This document shows positions 24,101 to 34,031 of a DNA stretch of 64,000 nucleotides, in pieces (the first letter of the stretch is position 1; every line of letters starts with the position of its first letter). The translations under genes were made by a program, and so were the position numbers. The stretch comes from Demequina mangrovi (GTDB taxonomy: Bacteria > Actinomycetota > Actinomycetes > Actinomycetales > Demequinaceae), in the NCBI RefSeq assembly GCF_000759715.1, contig NZ_BBLU01000001.1, forward strand, positions 357,020-421,019, in the 5' to 3' direction. A model generated the notes under the pieces. The model did no database searches, had not been told where the DNA came from, and was given only the letters and a program-made list of their open reading frames with translations.

Positions 24101-26032
24101 GCTCGGCTGGTCGATGAGCATGTACCAGTGGCCCGGCTGCTCGTTGTCCTCGAACACGGTCGGGCCCTCCCCCTGGGTGAACGTGCCGCCCCACGGGTTG
24201 GGCTCGCCCACGCCGATGTGCTCCTGGATCAGTTGCCAGCCCTCGGACGATGCGGTCGGCAGGGAGCCGGTGACCGTCGCGGTGAGGTCGGTGGACATCT
24301 CCTGACGGATGGTGAAGTCCGCCTCGTCCTTGATGAACCGGTAGTAGGTGCCGTCGTCCTCGACCACGGTCGCGTCGATCATGCCGCGCCCGGTGCCGCG
24401 CTTGACGTCGACCCACTCCTGAGGCTCGGTGAACGTCACGAAGTCGCGCGTGGTGACGTACATCATGCGGTTGTACGAGGTGGTGTAATCACGCGCCGAG
24501 GTGTCGGTGGTGTCGTAGAGGTTCGACGCCCAGTAGACGACGTACTCCCCTGCATCGGCGTCGTAGAACGCCTCAGGCGCCCACGTGTTGCCGGCGAACG
24601 GGCTCGACACGGTGATGGACCGCTGCTCGCTCCACGTCACCAGGTCGTCCGACTCCCACACGTTGAGTCGGCGGCTGCCGATCTCCTGCGCCGTGCCGAA
24701 GTCGTAGCTGCCGTAGCGGTCGAACATGTTGAGGTCCGTCGACAGCATGTAGAAGCGGTCGCCCTCGGGCGAGCGGATGATGAACGGGTCGCGGATGCCC
24801 TCCTCGCCCATGGTGGACTGCAGCACGGACTCCGCGTTGTTGAGCTCCTTCCAGCTGGTCGGGTCGTCGCCCTCGCTCACGGCGAAGTAGATCTCCTCGC
24901 CGACGGTGCTGGTCTCGCCCTCGAAGTACGGGAAGAAGTAGCCCTCGTAGTCGGCGGCCTCGGGCAGCGGGGTCACCGTGGCCTCGAGCACCTTGACGTC
25001 GGAGGCGTCGCCCTTGGTGAGCGTCGCGGTGAGGGTCACGGCCGCGGGGGCCTCGCCGGTCGCGGGACGGGTCACCTCACCTGTGGCGCTGATGACGGCA
25101 GCGTCCGAGGTCTCCCAGCTGATGGCCGAGCCGTTGTCGCCCTCGGCGGGCAGCGTGATGTTGCCGCGCACGTCGTCGAGGTTCGGGACCGTGAGCGCGG
25201 CGAGGTCGGCCGCGACGGCCTCCTCGTCGGTGAGGTCTCCGACGAACAGCTCCGCGACGTCGTCGTCGGTGAGCGCGTCGGTGTAGATCGCGACGTCGCG
25301 CACACCGCCCGCGTAGAGCATGTCGGGGTACGACGAGCGGCCGATGTACCCGACCAGGTCGGTGCCGAAGTCGCTCACGGTGCGCGAGGTGGCGACGGTG
25401 CCCACCTTCTCGCCGTCGAGGTAGCCCGTGATGGAGGTGGGCGTGATCACGGTGGTGTACATCTGCCACTCGCCGGGGTCCGTGATCGGGCTGGAGATGC
25501 CCTTCGCCGCGTCCGTCGGGGAGATGCCGACCTCGGTCCACCACGGCGCGCTCGCGTCGAGGCTGCCGGTGATGACGGTCTTGAAGCGGCCCTCGGCCGG
25601 GGTCGCGGGGTTGAGCAGCCAGTACTGGCTCGGCAGCGTCTCCGTGGTGCCGAAGAACATGGCGGCGTAGTAGCCGGTGCCGGTCTCGTTGCGCAGCCAC
25701 GTGTTGATGGTGAGCGTGTCCTGGCCGTCGAACATGCCGGTCGGCATCTCGACGTAGGCCGCGCCGCTGCCGTTCGCGCCGCCCGGCAGCTCGAGCACAT
25801 CGCCGTCGATGCTCGCGCCGGCGCCGATGATCGCCGCGTCGTTGCCGTTCCCGCTCGCGTCGGGCACCGTGGTGCCGTCGCTCGCGGAGAAGTCGTACTG
25901 GGCCAGCAGCGTCGCGGAGATCGCTGCGCGAGCCGCTCCTGCCGGATACTGGAGCGCGATCACGAGCGCCGCGATCATCGCCGCCGTGAGCAGCGCCGTG
26001 AGACGGCGCCGCTCCCCGATGGTGGATGTCAT
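21134..26032 (-). CDS. Secreted multidomain GH43-GH51 arabinan-degrading enzyme
   Basis: A 1,632-residue exported protein with two glycosidase modules. An N-terminal hydrophobic signal (LLTAAMIAALVIALQYPAGAARA) is followed by a LamG/concanavalin-like domain (about 40-265) and an Ig-like strand repeat (280-355). The GH43 five-bladed propeller (about 360-690) has candidate catalytic acids in GIRDPF, MIDATVV and GEGPTVF. A GH51 alpha-L-arabinofuranosidase module starts near 700 (GVFFEDINWAADGG); its acid/base Glu is in EVGNEENY (about 1067) and its nucleophile in VWLGEYAS (about 1154). A second lectin-like domain (1280-1430) interrupts the GH51 C-terminal sheet, and an Ig-like PxKF-type domain (VPLKFSAT) ends the protein. 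It probably debranches and cleaves arabinan or arabinoxylan. The ATG follows GGAGGAGAGGACAG. No sortase motif is seen. Confidence 0.9.
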   Translation of the reverse strand: MTSTIGERRRLTALLTAAMIAALVIALQYPAGAARAAISATLLAQYDFSASDGTTVPDASGNGNDAAIIGAGASIDGDVLELPGGANGSGAAYVEMPTGMFDGQDTLTINTWLRNETGTGYYAAMFFGTTETLPSQYWLLNPATPAEGRFKTVITGSLDASAPWWTEVGISPTDAAKGISSPITDPGEWQMYTTVITPTSITGYLDGEKVGTVATSRTVSDFGTDLVGYIGRSSYPDMLYAGGVRDVAIYTDALTDDDVAELFVGDLTDEEAVAADLAALTVPNLDDVRGNITLPAEGDNGSAISWETSDAAVISATGEVTRPATGEAPAAVTLTATLTKGDASDVKVLEATVTPLPEAADYEGYFFPYFEGETSTVGEEIYFAVSEGDDPTSWKELNNAESVLQSTMGEEGIRDPFIIRSPEGDRFYMLSTDLNMFDRYGSYDFGTAQEIGSRRLNVWESDDLVTWSEQRSITVSSPFAGNTWAPEAFYDADAGEYVVYWASNLYDTTDTSARDYTTSYNRMMYVTTRDFVTFTEPQEWVDVKRGTGRGMIDATVVEDDGTYYRFIKDEADFTIRQEMSTDLTATVTGSLPTASSEGWQLIQEHIGVGEPNPWGGTFTQGEGPTVFEDNEQPGHWYMLIDQPSYHGGAGYMLFETDDIASGDWMSIPSAQLPSSARHGTVLPITAAEQAALLAAYPDDEPAEYTITVDDAATGAEIQDSMYGVFFEDINWAADGGLYAELVRNRSFEFLPIDNSSYTGMTAWSTTATGDGAGTATTVNDDERLNERNRTYLQVDLDSADGGTFGVRNGGFDGVALQEGDLYDFSVFARTTAESGTPLAVSLVSADGTALSDTLELTVGDDGWAKYEGVLTASATSTSGRLDVQAGGTGTLRLDMVSLFPEDTYKGRTNGLRKDLAEKIEALDPGFIRFPGGCIVNVDSHQDYSEDSDYERSRSYQWKDTVGPVEERATNTNFWGYNQSYGLGYFEYFQFAEDIGAMAVPVVPALMNGCGQSLRSGEYDNQELIDRHIQDALDLIEFARGDVTTEWGALRAEMGHPEPFFLDRLEVGNEENYPVEFIEIFVQFRDAIQEVYPDVMVISNSGPDDQGFAFDLHWEQNVAAGVDMVDEHYYNSPNWFLQNNDRYDSYDREGPLVWLGEYASLDNRWFNALSEAAYMTGLERNADVVQMASYAPLLANANHYQWSPDMIWFDNDESWGSADYEVQKLFMNNVGDRVIPTDATGDVIEPTPVGGTVGLSTWATAASYDDIVVTDPDGNVIFEDDFEDGDADGWSSLAGIGDWAVTDGAYVQSSTSALNTLVSAPDFEAEDYDLNLKATKLEGAEGFLIGFGVKDAGNFYWWNLGGWNNTRHVIEKATDGAKETLFAQEGRSLDTGHEYDITISVRGTHVDLYLDGVLEGSFDDDAVTEPFAQVLTQDDETGDLILKVVNAQRRAATTAIDLGERMVASEAEMTQIVAKASATNTRVSTPVSPETSILGGIAPQFEYTFPGYSVTFLRISTNAVSGFDAPVSMVGANVVKAGSTVPLKFSATTAGEALTDPADVEVTVAPMACDADPAEAAASDDAVAVDATIKWTGDRFHVNWKTPKSGAGGCYAVTAMVAGDSPGNGTTAVFQLR

Positions 26033-26235
26033 CTGTCCTCTCCTCCCGAGAATGGCGCGACGACGGGCGCGCTGCATCGCGCGCCGTGCCGTCGGCCGAG
26101 GGGTTCCCTTGTTCGGCCTGGCATCGCGCATGCAGCGGCCCGCACGGTCACCCGTCGCCCACCGCCCATGCCCGCGTCCTCCTTGACGCTCGACACCTGC
26201 CCTGGTCCCGGACGGAGCCCGTCCGGTCCTGCGCA

Positions 26236-26249
26236 TGTGATCGCTCACC
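26236..26249. promoter_or_regulatory. LacI-family-type operator candidate (downstream site)
   Basis: TGTGATCGCTCACC resembles the LacI/CcpA-type consensus TGTGAGCGCTCACA at 12 of 14 positions. It lies 67 bp, centre to centre, from the second candidate at the promoter. Confidence 0.45.
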
Positions 26250-26302
26250 TGCCCGGATCCCGCGCCTCCCCCACTGCCATGTAGGGAGGGATCCGTGCGA
26301 AT

Positions 26303-26316
26303 TGTGCGCGTTCACA
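26303..26316. promoter_or_regulatory. LacI-family-type operator candidate (promoter site)
   Basis: TGTGCGCGTTCACA has the matched TGTG/CACA half-site ends of the LacI type. It lies just downstream of the predicted -10 box, where a bound repressor would block transcription of the glycosidase. Confidence 0.5.
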
Positions 26317-26325
26317 CAGTTACGC

Positions 26326-26355
26326 ATCCTTGCGAGGGTTCGCACGCTTTGTCAA
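26326..26355 (-). promoter_or_regulatory. Predicted promoter of the GH43-GH51 gene
   Basis: On the minus strand a consensus -35 TTGACA (26350-26355) is followed after 18 bases by AAGGAT (26326-26331). The -35 is perfect; the -10 matches three of six consensus bases. Confidence 0.6.
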
Positions 26356-26427
26356 TCGATGTAGAAGAAGTCATCCGATCGCATCGTTTCGATGCGGGCC
26401 CGCGCTAAGCGGCCGCCCAGGGACGGC

Positions 26428-26463
26428 GAAGGGCCCCGCCGGCCGAAGCCGACGGGGCCCTTC
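26428..26463 (-). terminator. Terminator after pyk
   Basis: GAAGGGCCCCGCCGGC (26428-26443) pairs with GCCGACGGGGCCCTTC (26448-26463) with one mismatch around a 4-base loop, 16 bases after the pyk stop. It closes the long his/trp/glt/pyk run. Confidence 0.85.
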
Positions 26464-26479
26464 TGCAGTGCGGAACCGC

Positions 26480-27898
26480 TCAGCCGCGGACCTGACCGAC
26501 CTTGTGCACGAAGATCGAGTTGGTGGTGCCGGGCACGCCCACCGGGGTGCCGGACACGACGACCACGAAGTCGCCGTCGACGGCGCGACCCGAGGACTTG
26601 AGGTAGCCGTCCACGAGGTTGACCATCGCGTCGGTCGAGTCGACCTTCTCCACGAGCTCCGCCTGGATGCCCCAGGACAGCGCGAGGCGCTTCTGGGTGT
26701 CGGCCGAGGGCGTGAAGGCGATCATCGGGGTCGAGGGACGCAGGCGCGACATGCGCAGCGCCGAGTCGCCCGACTGGGTGAACGTCACGATGTACTTGAT
26801 GTCGAGGTTCTCGGCGATCTCCGAGGCCGCGTGCGTGACGGCGCCACCGCGGGTGTGCGGCGTCGACAGGTACGGCGCGATGCGCGAGTAGCCCTTCTCC
26901 TCGGTGTTCTTGACGATGCGGGCCATCGTCTCCACCGTGATGATCGGGTAGTCGCCGACCGAGGTCTCGCCCGAGAGCATGACCGCGTCGGTGCCGTCGA
27001 GGATCGCGTTCGCGCAGTCCGAGGTCTCGGCGCGCGTCGGTACCGGCGAGTGCGTCATCGACTCGAGCACCTGGGTGGCGACGATGACGGGCTTCGCCTG
27101 CGAGCGGCACAGCTCGATGGCGCGCTTCTGGACCAGCGGCACCTCCTCGAGCGGCAGCTCGACGCCGAGGTCGCCGCGGGCGACCATGACGCCGTCGAAC
27201 GCGTCGACGATCTCGGCGAGGTTCTCGACCGCCTGCGGCTTCTCGACCTTGGCGATGACGGGGACCGTGCGGCCCTCCTCGGTCATGATGCGGGCGACGT
27301 CCTCGTAGTCGGCGGCGTTGCGCACGAACGAGAGGGCGATGAAGTCCGCGCCGAGCTTGAGGCCCCAGCGGAGGTCCTCCTCGTCCTTCTCCGACATCGC
27401 GGGCACCGAGACGGCGACGCCGGGCAGGTTGATGCCCTTGTTGTTGGAGACCGGGCCGGGCACGACGCACTTGGTGACGACGTCCGTCTCGGTCACCTCG
27501 GTGACCTCGAGGCGGACCTTGCCGTCGTCGATGAGCAGCGTGTCGCCGGGGTTGCAGTCGCCCGGGAGGCCCTTGAACGTGGTGCCGCAGATGTCCTTGG
27601 TGCCCTCGACGTCACGCGTGGTGATGGTGAAGACGTCGTCGACCGCGAGCTCGTGCGGACCGTTCGCGAACTTCTCGAGACGGATCTTCGGGCCCTGGAG
27701 GTCGACGAGGACGGCGACGTTGCGGCCGGACTCCTCCGCCGCCTGGCGGATGTTGCGGTAGACCGCCTCGTGCTCCTCGGCGGAGCCGTGGCTGCGGTTG
27801 ATACGGGCGACGTCCATGCCCGCCCCCACAAGCTTGCGCATCTGGTCGATCGGCGCCGTGGCCGGTCCGATCGTGCAGACAATCTTCGCGTTACGCAT
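26480..27898 (-). CDS. pyk: Pyruvate kinase (K+-independent type by sequence)
   Basis: Transfers phosphate from phosphoenolpyruvate to ADP, the last step of glycolysis. The 472-residue protein begins MRNAKIVCTIGPAT. It has ARINRSHG (ligands for PEP and metal), VARGDLGVELP, a TQVLESMTHSPVPTRAE motif and MLSGETSVGDYP, then a C-terminal regulatory domain. The segment DLQGPKIRL places Leu, Gln, Lys and Leu where K+-dependent enzymes have Thr, Lys, Glu and Thr, so it should not need K+. The Arg before SHG replaces the more usual Phe, Met or Leu. The gene starts 18 bases after gltD and may be cotranscribed. Confidence 0.96.
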   Translation of the reverse strand: MRNAKIVCTIGPATAPIDQMRKLVGAGMDVARINRSHGSAEEHEAVYRNIRQAAEESGRNVAVLVDLQGPKIRLEKFANGPHELAVDDVFTITTRDVEGTKDICGTTFKGLPGDCNPGDTLLIDDGKVRLEVTEVTETDVVTKCVVPGPVSNNKGINLPGVAVSVPAMSEKDEEDLRWGLKLGADFIALSFVRNAADYEDVARIMTEEGRTVPVIAKVEKPQAVENLAEIVDAFDGVMVARGDLGVELPLEEVPLVQKRAIELCRSQAKPVIVATQVLESMTHSPVPTRAETSDCANAILDGTDAVMLSGETSVGDYPIITVETMARIVKNTEEKGYSRIAPYLSTPHTRGGAVTHAASEIAENLDIKYIVTFTQSGDSALRMSRLRPSTPMIAFTPSADTQKRLALSWGIQAELVEKVDSTDAMVNLVDGYLKSSGRAVDGDFVVVVSGTPVGVPGTTNSIFVHKVGQVRG

Positions 27899-27916
27899 GT
27901 TCTCCAACCTTGGTAT

Positions 27917-29383
27917 TCAGGCGCGAAGCGCCGTTGTGTGCGCCGTGACCGGCGCCGGGAGCTCGGTGCTCCCTGTCAAGTATTCATCGATGGCCGCGGC
28001 TGCCGCCCGGCCTTCGGCGATCGCCCAGACTACGAGCGAGGCGCCGCGCCCGGCATCGCCGGCCACGAAGACCCCGTCCTGGGTGGTCGCGTAGTTGTGC
28101 GCCCGCTCGATCTGAGCGCGCGCGGTCAACGCTACTTGCGACTGTGCCTGCAGGTTCGTGACCTCAGGCCCAGTGAAGCCCATCGCGATGAGCACAAGGT
28201 CCGCCGGGATCTCCCGCTCGGTCCCCGGAGTGGGGGTGCGCGAGCCGTCCGCGTTGTACTGCGTGACGGCGACCTTGAGGGACTTCACGTGTCCATTCTC
28301 ATCACCGATGAACTCCACCGTCGAGGCGAGATAGTCGCGCTCGCCTCCCTCCTCGTGGCTCGAGGACACCTCGAACACGCGAGGGTCGGTGGGCCAGGGC
28401 TGGTTCGCGGGGCGCTCCGTCGGCGGCTTCTTGCCGATCGCGAGCGTGGTGACGCTCGCGGCTCCCTGACGGAGAGCGGTGCCGATGCAGTCCGAGCCGG
28501 TGTCGCCGCCGCCGATGACGATGACGTGCTTGTCGGCCGCGTGGATCTGGTCGGCGACGTCCTCGCCTGCAGCCGCCTGGTTGCCCTGATGGAGGTACGG
28601 CATCGCGAAGTGGATGCCGTCGAGCTCGCGGCCGGGCAGCGGGAGGTCGCGCGGCAGCGGAGCGCCCGTGGCGATGAGCACCGAGTCGTAGCGTGCCCGC
28701 AGGTCGTCCCACGTGATGTCCTCGCCGATGGCGATGCCGGTGCGGAAGCGCGTGCCCTCGCGCTCCATCTGCGCGACGCGGCGGTCGATGACGTGCTTCT
28801 CCATCTTGAAGTCCGGCACGCCGTAGCGGAGCAGGCCGCCCACGCGGTCGTCCTTCTCGTAGACCGCGACGGTGTGGCCGGCGCGCGTGAGCTGCTGCGC
28901 CGCCGCGAGGCCCGCGGGGCCGGATCCGACCACGGCGACCGTCTTGCCGGTGTGACGCTGCGCGATGTGCGGCGTCACGTTGCCGTCCTCGAACGCGTGC
29001 TCGATGATCTCGACCTCGACGTTCTTGATGGTCACCGCGGGCTGGTTGATGCCGAGCACGCACGAGGTCTCGCACGGCGCCGGGCAGACGCGGCCCGTGA
29101 ACTCGGGGAAGTTGTTGGTGGCGTGCAGGCGCTCGATGGCGTCGGCGTACTGGCCGCGCCATACGAGGTCGTTCCACTCCGGGATGAGGTTGCCCAGCGG
29201 GCACCCCTGGTGGCAGAACGGGATGCCGCAGTCCATGCAGCGACCGGCCTGGCGCTTGAGCACCACCTCGTCTCGACCGAGCTCGTCCTTGACCTCCGAC
29301 CAGTCGCGCAGGCGGACCTCGACGGGGCGGTAGGGCGGGACCTCGCGGTCACGGACGTTCAGGAATCCACGCGGGTCAGCCAC
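27917..29383 (-). CDS. gltD: Glutamate synthase (NADPH) small subunit
   Basis: The electron-input subunit of glutamate synthase, passing electrons from NADPH through FAD and iron-sulfur clusters to GltB. The 488-residue protein has an N-terminal cluster region with [17 protein letters not shown] and [10 protein letters not shown] first dinucleotide fold follows ([17 protein letters not shown]), then a second one ([13 protein letters not shown]), and a C-terminal FAD contact ([19 protein letters not shown]). Its ATG overlaps the end of gltB by eight bases, so expression is coupled to the large subunit. Confidence 0.97.
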   Translation of the reverse strand: MADPRGFLNVRDREVPPYRPVEVRLRDWSEVKDELGRDEVVLKRQAGRCMDCGIPFCHQGCPLGNLIPEWNDLVWRGQYADAIERLHATNNFPEFTGRVCPAPCETSCVLGINQPAVTIKNVEVEIIEHAFEDGNVTPHIAQRHTGKTVAVVGSGPAGLAAAQQLTRAGHTVAVYEKDDRVGGLLRYGVPDFKMEKHVIDRRVAQMEREGTRFRTGIAIGEDITWDDLRARYDSVLIATGAPLPRDLPLPGRELDGIHFAMPYLHQGNQAAAGEDVADQIHAADKHVIVIGGGDTGSDCIGTALRQGAASVTTLAIGKKPPTERPANQPWPTDPRVFEVSSSHEEGGERDYLASTVEFIGDENGHVKSLKVAVTQYNADGSRTPTPGTEREIPADLVLIAMGFTGPEVTNLQAQSQVALTARAQIERAHNYATTQDGVFVAGDAGRGASLVVWAIAEGRAAAAAIDEYLTGSTELPAPVTAHTTALRA

Positions 29384-32300
29384 CCGTCACCTCCAGGAAC
29401 TCGGCCCAGGCACCCGGCGCGGAGAGGTCCCCGCCCTTGGCCTCGAGCTCGGTCAGCGCCTCGCGGACGCGTGCGTACTGTGCCGGCAGGACGCGCGTGA
29501 AGCGCGCCACCGTCATGGACCAGTCGGCGAGCAGCTCGCGCGCCACCGGCGATCCGGTCTCGCGCTCGAAGCGCTCGATCAGCGTGCGGACGATCACCTG
29601 GTCCTCGGCGTCCAGCTCGCCGAGCGTGAGCTCGCCGGCCGCCAGCGCCTGCGCGTTGACCCGCTCGGGGCGCAGGTCGAGCACGTAGGCCGTGCCGCCC
29701 GACATGCCGGCGCCGAGGTTGCGGCCGGTGCGACCGAGGATCACCGCGGTGCCGCCCGTCATGTACTCGAGGCCGTGGTCGCCCACGCCCGAGACGACGG
29801 CCGTCGCGCCGGAGTTGCGGACCAGGAAGCGCTCGCCCACCTGGCCGCGGAGCAGGATCTCGCCGCCGGTGGAGCCGTAGCCCACCACGTTGCCGGCGAT
29901 GACGTCGCTGGTCTCGTCGAGCATCGACTCCCGCGCCGGACGCACGATGATGCGGCCGCCGGAGAGGCCCTTGCCCACGTAGTCGTTGGCGTCGCCCTCG
30001 AGCCGCAGCGTGATGCCGCGGGGCACGAAGGCGCCGAAGGACTGGCCCGCGCTGCCGGTGAAGGTGACGTCGATCGTGTCGTCCTCGAGGCCGGCCCCGC
30101 GGTAGCGGCGCGTGACCTCGTAGCCGAGCATCGTGCCCACCGTGCGGTTGATGTTGCGCACCTCGCGCTCGAGCACCACCTTCTCGCCGCGCTCGAGGGC
30201 GGCCTCGGCGGCGGCGATGAGGTCGTTGTCGAGCGCCTCGGCCAGCCCGTGGTCCTGGGTGGTCGAGTTCATGAGCGCCGCGCCCTCGGCGGGACGCGCG
30301 AGCACCGGCGTGAGGTCGAGCCCCTGCGCCTTCCAGTGGTCGATCGCCGCGCGGGTCTCGAGCGCCTCGACGTGGCCGATCGCCTCCGCGATCGAACGGA
30401 AGCCGAGAGCCGCGAGGTGCTCGCGCACCTGCTGCGCGATGAACTCGAAGAACGTCTCGACGAACTCGGGCTTGCCGGAGAACCGGGACCGCAGCTCGGG
30501 GTTCTGCGTCGCGACGCCCACCGGACAGGTGTCGAGGTGGCACACGCGCATCATGATGCAGCCGGACACCACGAGCGGCGCGGTCGCGAAGCCGAACTCC
30601 TCGGCGCCGAGCAGCGCCGCCACGACCACGTCGCGGCCGGTCTTGAGCTGTCCGTCGACCTGGACGACGATGCGGTCGCGCAGGTCGTTGAGCACCAGGG
30701 TCTGCTGGGTGTCGGCGAGACCGATCTCCCACGGCGCGCCCGCGTGCTTGAGCGAGTTGAGCGGGCTCGCCCCGGTGCCGCCGTCGTGGCCCGAGATGAG
30801 CACCACGTCCGACTTGCACTTCGCGACGCCGGCAGCGATGGTGCCGACGCCGACCTCCGCCACCAGCTTGGTGTGGATGCGCGCCTTCGGGTTGGCGTTC
30901 TTCGCATCGTGGATCAGCTGCTTGAGATCCTCGATGGAGTAGATGTCGTGGTGCGGCGGCGGCGAGATGAGGCCGACGCCGGGCGTCGAGTGACGGGTCT
31001 GGGCGACCCAGGGGTACACCTTGTTGCCCGGGAGCTGGCCGCCCTCGCCCGGCTTGGCGCCCTGCGCCAGCTTGATCTGGATGTCGTCCGCGTTGACCAG
31101 GTACTCCGAGGTCACTCCGAAGCGGCCCGAGGCGATCTGCTTGATCGCGCTGCGGCGCTCGGGGTCGTGGAGGCGGTCGACGGACTCGCCGCCCTCGCCG
31201 GTGTTCGACTTGCCGCCCAGGCGGTTCATCGCGACCGCGAGGGTCTCGTGCGCCTCCTGCGAGATGGACCCGTAGGACATCGCGCCGGTGTTGAAGCGCT
31301 TGACGATCTCGCTCACCGGCTCGACCTCGTCGATCGGCACCGCGGGGCGGTCCGAGGCGAACTCGAGCAGGCCGCGCAGCGTCATGAGGCGCTTGGACTG
31401 GAGGTCCACGCGGTCGGTGTACTGCTGGAACACGTCGTACTGACGCGTCCGGGTCGAGTGCTGGAGCTTGAAGACCGTCTCCGGGTCGAAGAGGTGCTCC
31501 TCGCCGTCGCGACGCCACTGGTACTCGCCGCCGGTGCGCAGGCGCTGGTGCGGGGGCAGCTCGCCCGAGGCGGGGTACGCGTCGGCGTGGCGCTCCTCGA
31601 CCTCGCGGGCGATGACGTCGAGCCCGACGCCGTCGATCTGCGACGGGGTGCCGTTGAAGTGGAGGTCGACCAGCTCCTTGGACAGGCCGATCGCCTCGAA
31701 CACCTGCGCGCCGCGGTAGGACGCCATGGTCGAGATGCCCATCTTGGACATGATCTTGAGGACGCCCTTGCCGAGCGCCTTGATGAGGTTCGCGGTCGCC
31801 TTCTCGGGGGCCACGTCGCCCAGGTAGCCGCGCTTGGCGAGGTCCTCGACCGTCTCCATCGCGAGGTACGGGTTGACGCAGCCGGCGCCGTAGCCGATGA
31901 GCAGCGCGACGTGGTGGACCTCGCGGACGTCGCCCGCCTCGACCACCATCGACAGCTGCGTGCGGCGGTGGGTGCGCACCAGGTAGTGGTGCACGGCCGA
32001 CGTGAGCAGCAGCGACGGGATGGGCGCGAGGTCGGGGTTGGAGTCGCGATCCGAGAGGACGAGGAAGGACACGCCGTCCTCGAGCGCCTCGTCGACCTCG
32101 TTGAAGATCTCCGCGAGGCGCGCGTCGAGCGCCTCGGCCCCGCCCTTGACCGGGTAGAGGCCGCGGATCTTGCGCGCCGAGAACACGCCGCGGCGCTTGG
32201 GGTCGCGGTCGATGTGGAGGATCTTGGCGAGCTCGTCGTTGTCGATCACCGGGAAGTCGATGATGATCTTGCGGGCGTGCTCGGGCGTGGCGTCGAGCAG

Positions 32301-33911
32301 GTTCGGCTCGGGGCCGAGAGCGCCGCCGGTCGCGGTGACGATCTCCTCGCGGATCGAGTCCAGCGGCGGGTTGGTCACCTGCGCGAACATCTGCACGAAG
32401 TAGTCGAACAGCAGGCGCGGGCGCTCGGACAGGACCGCGATCGGGGTGTCGGAGCCCATCGCGCCGATGGGCTCGATGCCGGTCTTGCCCATGGGGCCGA
32501 CCAGGATCTTGAGCTCCTCCTCGGTGTACCCGAACGCGCGCTGGCGGCGCTGGACGGAGCGGGCCGAGTGGGAGATGTGCTCGCGGTCGGGCACCTCGGA
32601 CAGGCGGATCGCGTTGTCCGCGACCCACTGCTCGTAGGGCTGCTCGGCGGCGAGCGCCGACTTGATCTCCTCGTCCTCGACGATCCGGCCCTCGCGGGTG
32701 TCGACGAGGAACATGCGGCCGGGCTGCAGGCGGCCCTTGCGGACCACCTTCGCAGGGTCGAGGTCGAGCAGGCCCGCCTCGGAGCCGCAGACCACGAGGC
32801 CGTCGTCGGTCACCCAGTACCGGCCGGGGCGCAGACCGTTGCGGTCGAGCGTCGCGCCGATGACGGTGCCGTCGGTGAAGTGGAGCGCGGCGGGGCCGTC
32901 CCACGGCTCCATGAGGCCCGAGTGGTACTCGTAGAACGCGCGGCGGGCCGGGTCCATGGACTCGTTGTTCTGCCACGCCTCGGGGATCATCATGAGCAGC
33001 GCGTGGTGGATCGGGCGGCCGCCCAGGTGCAGGAGCTCGAGCACCTCGTCGAAGGACGCGGTGTCAGAGGCGCTCGGCGTGCACACCGGCATGAGCGGCG
33101 CCATGTCGCCCAGCAGGTCGGACTGGAGCATGCCCTCGCGCGCGGCCATCCAGTTGCGGTTGCCGCGCACGGTGTTGATCTCGCCGTTGTGGGCGATGCC
33201 GCGCAGCGGCTGCGCGAGCGGCCACGACGGGAAGGTGTTGGTGGAGAAGCGCGAGTGCACCAGAGCGAGCTCCGACGCGAACAGCGGGTGCAGGACGTCC
33301 GGGAACACCTGCTCGAGCTGGTACGTGGTGAGCATGCCCTTGTAGGTGAGCGTGCGCGACGACAGCGAGGCGAAGAAGGGGCCGCCGGCGTTCTCGGAGC
33401 GCTTGCGCACGCGGTACACGCGGCGGTCGAGCTCGATGCCCGACAGCCCGTCGACCGCGAGGAACGCCTGCCGGAACGTCGGCATGGCGCCGCGGGCGCT
33501 CGGGCCCAGCGGCTCGGGGTTCACGGGGACGTCGCGCCAGCCGATGACGCGGACGCCCTCGGCCTCGGCGGCGGACTCGAAGGTCGCGACCTGAGCGGCC
33601 TCCTGGCCGGGCTCGAGGAACGCGAGACCCACCGCGTACTCTCCCGCCGCCGGGAGGTCGAGGCCGGAGACCTCGCGGAGGAAGGCGTCGGGCACCTGCG
33701 TGAGGATGCCCGCGCCGTCGCCGGTCTCGGTCTCGGCACCGACGGCTCCGCGGTGCTCGAGGTTCTTGAGCGCCGTGAGGCCGGCATCGACGATGTCCCT
33801 GCCCGCCGTGCCACGCAGGGTCGCGACGAAGGCGACACCGCACGCATCGTGCTCGTAGGCGGGGTCGTAAAGCCCCGCTGCGGGCTGGGGGGCGCCAAGA
33901 TGCGCGACCAT
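29376..33911 (-). CDS. gltB: Glutamate synthase (NADPH) large subunit
   Basis: Converts glutamine and 2-oxoglutarate to two glutamates, the main route of ammonium assimilation with glutamine synthetase. The 1,511-residue protein has an N-terminal amidotransferase whose nucleophile would be Cys24 (HDACGVAF) once exposed by processing. A central domain follows, then the FMN barrel with [13 protein letters not shown], the 3Fe-4S cysteines in [15 protein letters not shown], and a C-terminal GXGXG-repeat domain. The start is taken as the ATG, which lies seven bases after AAGGA; a GTG immediately upstream is also in frame. The upstream leader carries a hairpin. Confidence 0.97.
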   Translation of the reverse strand: MVAHLGAPQPAAGLYDPAYEHDACGVAFVATLRGTAGRDIVDAGLTALKNLEHRGAVGAETETGDGAGILTQVPDAFLREVSGLDLPAAGEYAVGLAFLEPGQEAAQVATFESAAEAEGVRVIGWRDVPVNPEPLGPSARGAMPTFRQAFLAVDGLSGIELDRRVYRVRKRSENAGGPFFASLSSRTLTYKGMLTTYQLEQVFPDVLHPLFASELALVHSRFSTNTFPSWPLAQPLRGIAHNGEINTVRGNRNWMAAREGMLQSDLLGDMAPLMPVCTPSASDTASFDEVLELLHLGGRPIHHALLMMIPEAWQNNESMDPARRAFYEYHSGLMEPWDGPAALHFTDGTVIGATLDRNGLRPGRYWVTDDGLVVCGSEAGLLDLDPAKVVRKGRLQPGRMFLVDTREGRIVEDEEIKSALAAEQPYEQWVADNAIRLSEVPDREHISHSARSVQRRQRAFGYTEEELKILVGPMGKTGIEPIGAMGSDTPIAVLSERPRLLFDYFVQMFAQVTNPPLDSIREEIVTATGGALGPEPNLLDATPEHARKIIIDFPVIDNDELAKILHIDRDPKRRGVFSARKIRGLYPVKGGAEALDARLAEIFNEVDEALEDGVSFLVLSDRDSNPDLAPIPSLLLTSAVHHYLVRTHRRTQLSMVVEAGDVREVHHVALLIGYGAGCVNPYLAMETVEDLAKRGYLGDVAPEKATANLIKALGKGVLKIMSKMGISTMASYRGAQVFEAIGLSKELVDLHFNGTPSQIDGVGLDVIAREVEERHADAYPASGELPPHQRLRTGGEYQWRRDGEEHLFDPETVFKLQHSTRTRQYDVFQQYTDRVDLQSKRLMTLRGLLEFASDRPAVPIDEVEPVSEIVKRFNTGAMSYGSISQEAHETLAVAMNRLGGKSNTGEGGESVDRLHDPERRSAIKQIASGRFGVTSEYLVNADDIQIKLAQGAKPGEGGQLPGNKVYPWVAQTRHSTPGVGLISPPPHHDIYSIEDLKQLIHDAKNANPKARIHTKLVAEVGVGTIAAGVAKCKSDVVLISGHDGGTGASPLNSLKHAGAPWEIGLADTQQTLVLNDLRDRIVVQVDGQLKTGRDVVVAALLGAEEFGFATAPLVVSGCIMMRVCHLDTCPVGVATQNPELRSRFSGKPEFVETFFEFIAQQVREHLAALGFRSIAEAIGHVEALETRAAIDHWKAQGLDLTPVLARPAEGAALMNSTTQDHGLAEALDNDLIAAAEAALERGEKVVLEREVRNINRTVGTMLGYEVTRRYRGAGLEDDTIDVTFTGSAGQSFGAFVPRGITLRLEGDANDYVGKGLSGGRIIVRPARESMLDETSDVIAGNVVGYGSTGGEILLRGQVGERFLVRNSGATAVVSGVGDHGLEYMTGGTAVILGRTGRNLGAGMSGGTAYVLDLRPERVNAQALAAGELTLGELDAEDQVIVRTLIERFERETGSPVARELLADWSMTVARFTRVLPAQYARVREALTELEAKGGDLSAPGAWAEFLEVTGG

Positions 33912-34031
33912 CACACCGTCCTTAAGCGTCCCCGCTCACACGGGGACATTCGTAGATTTCGGGGCGCCTTCGACCCGGTGTTGACACGGGCGTTCAGCCT
34001 ACCGCGAACGACCCTGCACGGGGAAACCCCC
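33912..34031 (-). promoter_or_regulatory. gltB leader: -10 candidate and hairpin next to the ribosome site
   Basis: The 120-base gap between lgt and gltB holds TAGGCT (33996-34001, minus strand) as a candidate -10, followed by the short palindrome GTGTTGACAC (33978-33987). A 7-bp hairpin, GTCCCCG/CGGGGAC (33928-33947), sits just before the AAGGA ribosome site. gltB can therefore probably be expressed apart from trp-lgt. Confidence 0.45.

Larger units (their letters stand above)
26033..26320 (-). promoter_or_regulatory. Long structured leader of the GH43-GH51 gene
   Basis: From the predicted transcription start to the ATG there are about 285 bases without a convincing gene. A perfect 8-bp hairpin, CCGGACGG-AGC-CCGTCCGG, lies at 26208-26226, and a GC-rich palindrome at about 26069-26086. 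No known riboswitch was recognised. Confidence 0.4.

Noticed and set aside
21245..26284. A 1,679-codon open frame opposite the glycosidase gene
   Set aside because: The minus-strand frame carries clear catalytic motifs and domains. The opposite frame is low-complexity and matches nothing.
27899..27916. A dedicated promoter for pyk in the gltD-pyk gap
   Set aside because: The 18-base gap has a ribosome-site-like AAGG/GGAG stretch but no TANNNT at the leaderless distance; cotranscription is more likely.
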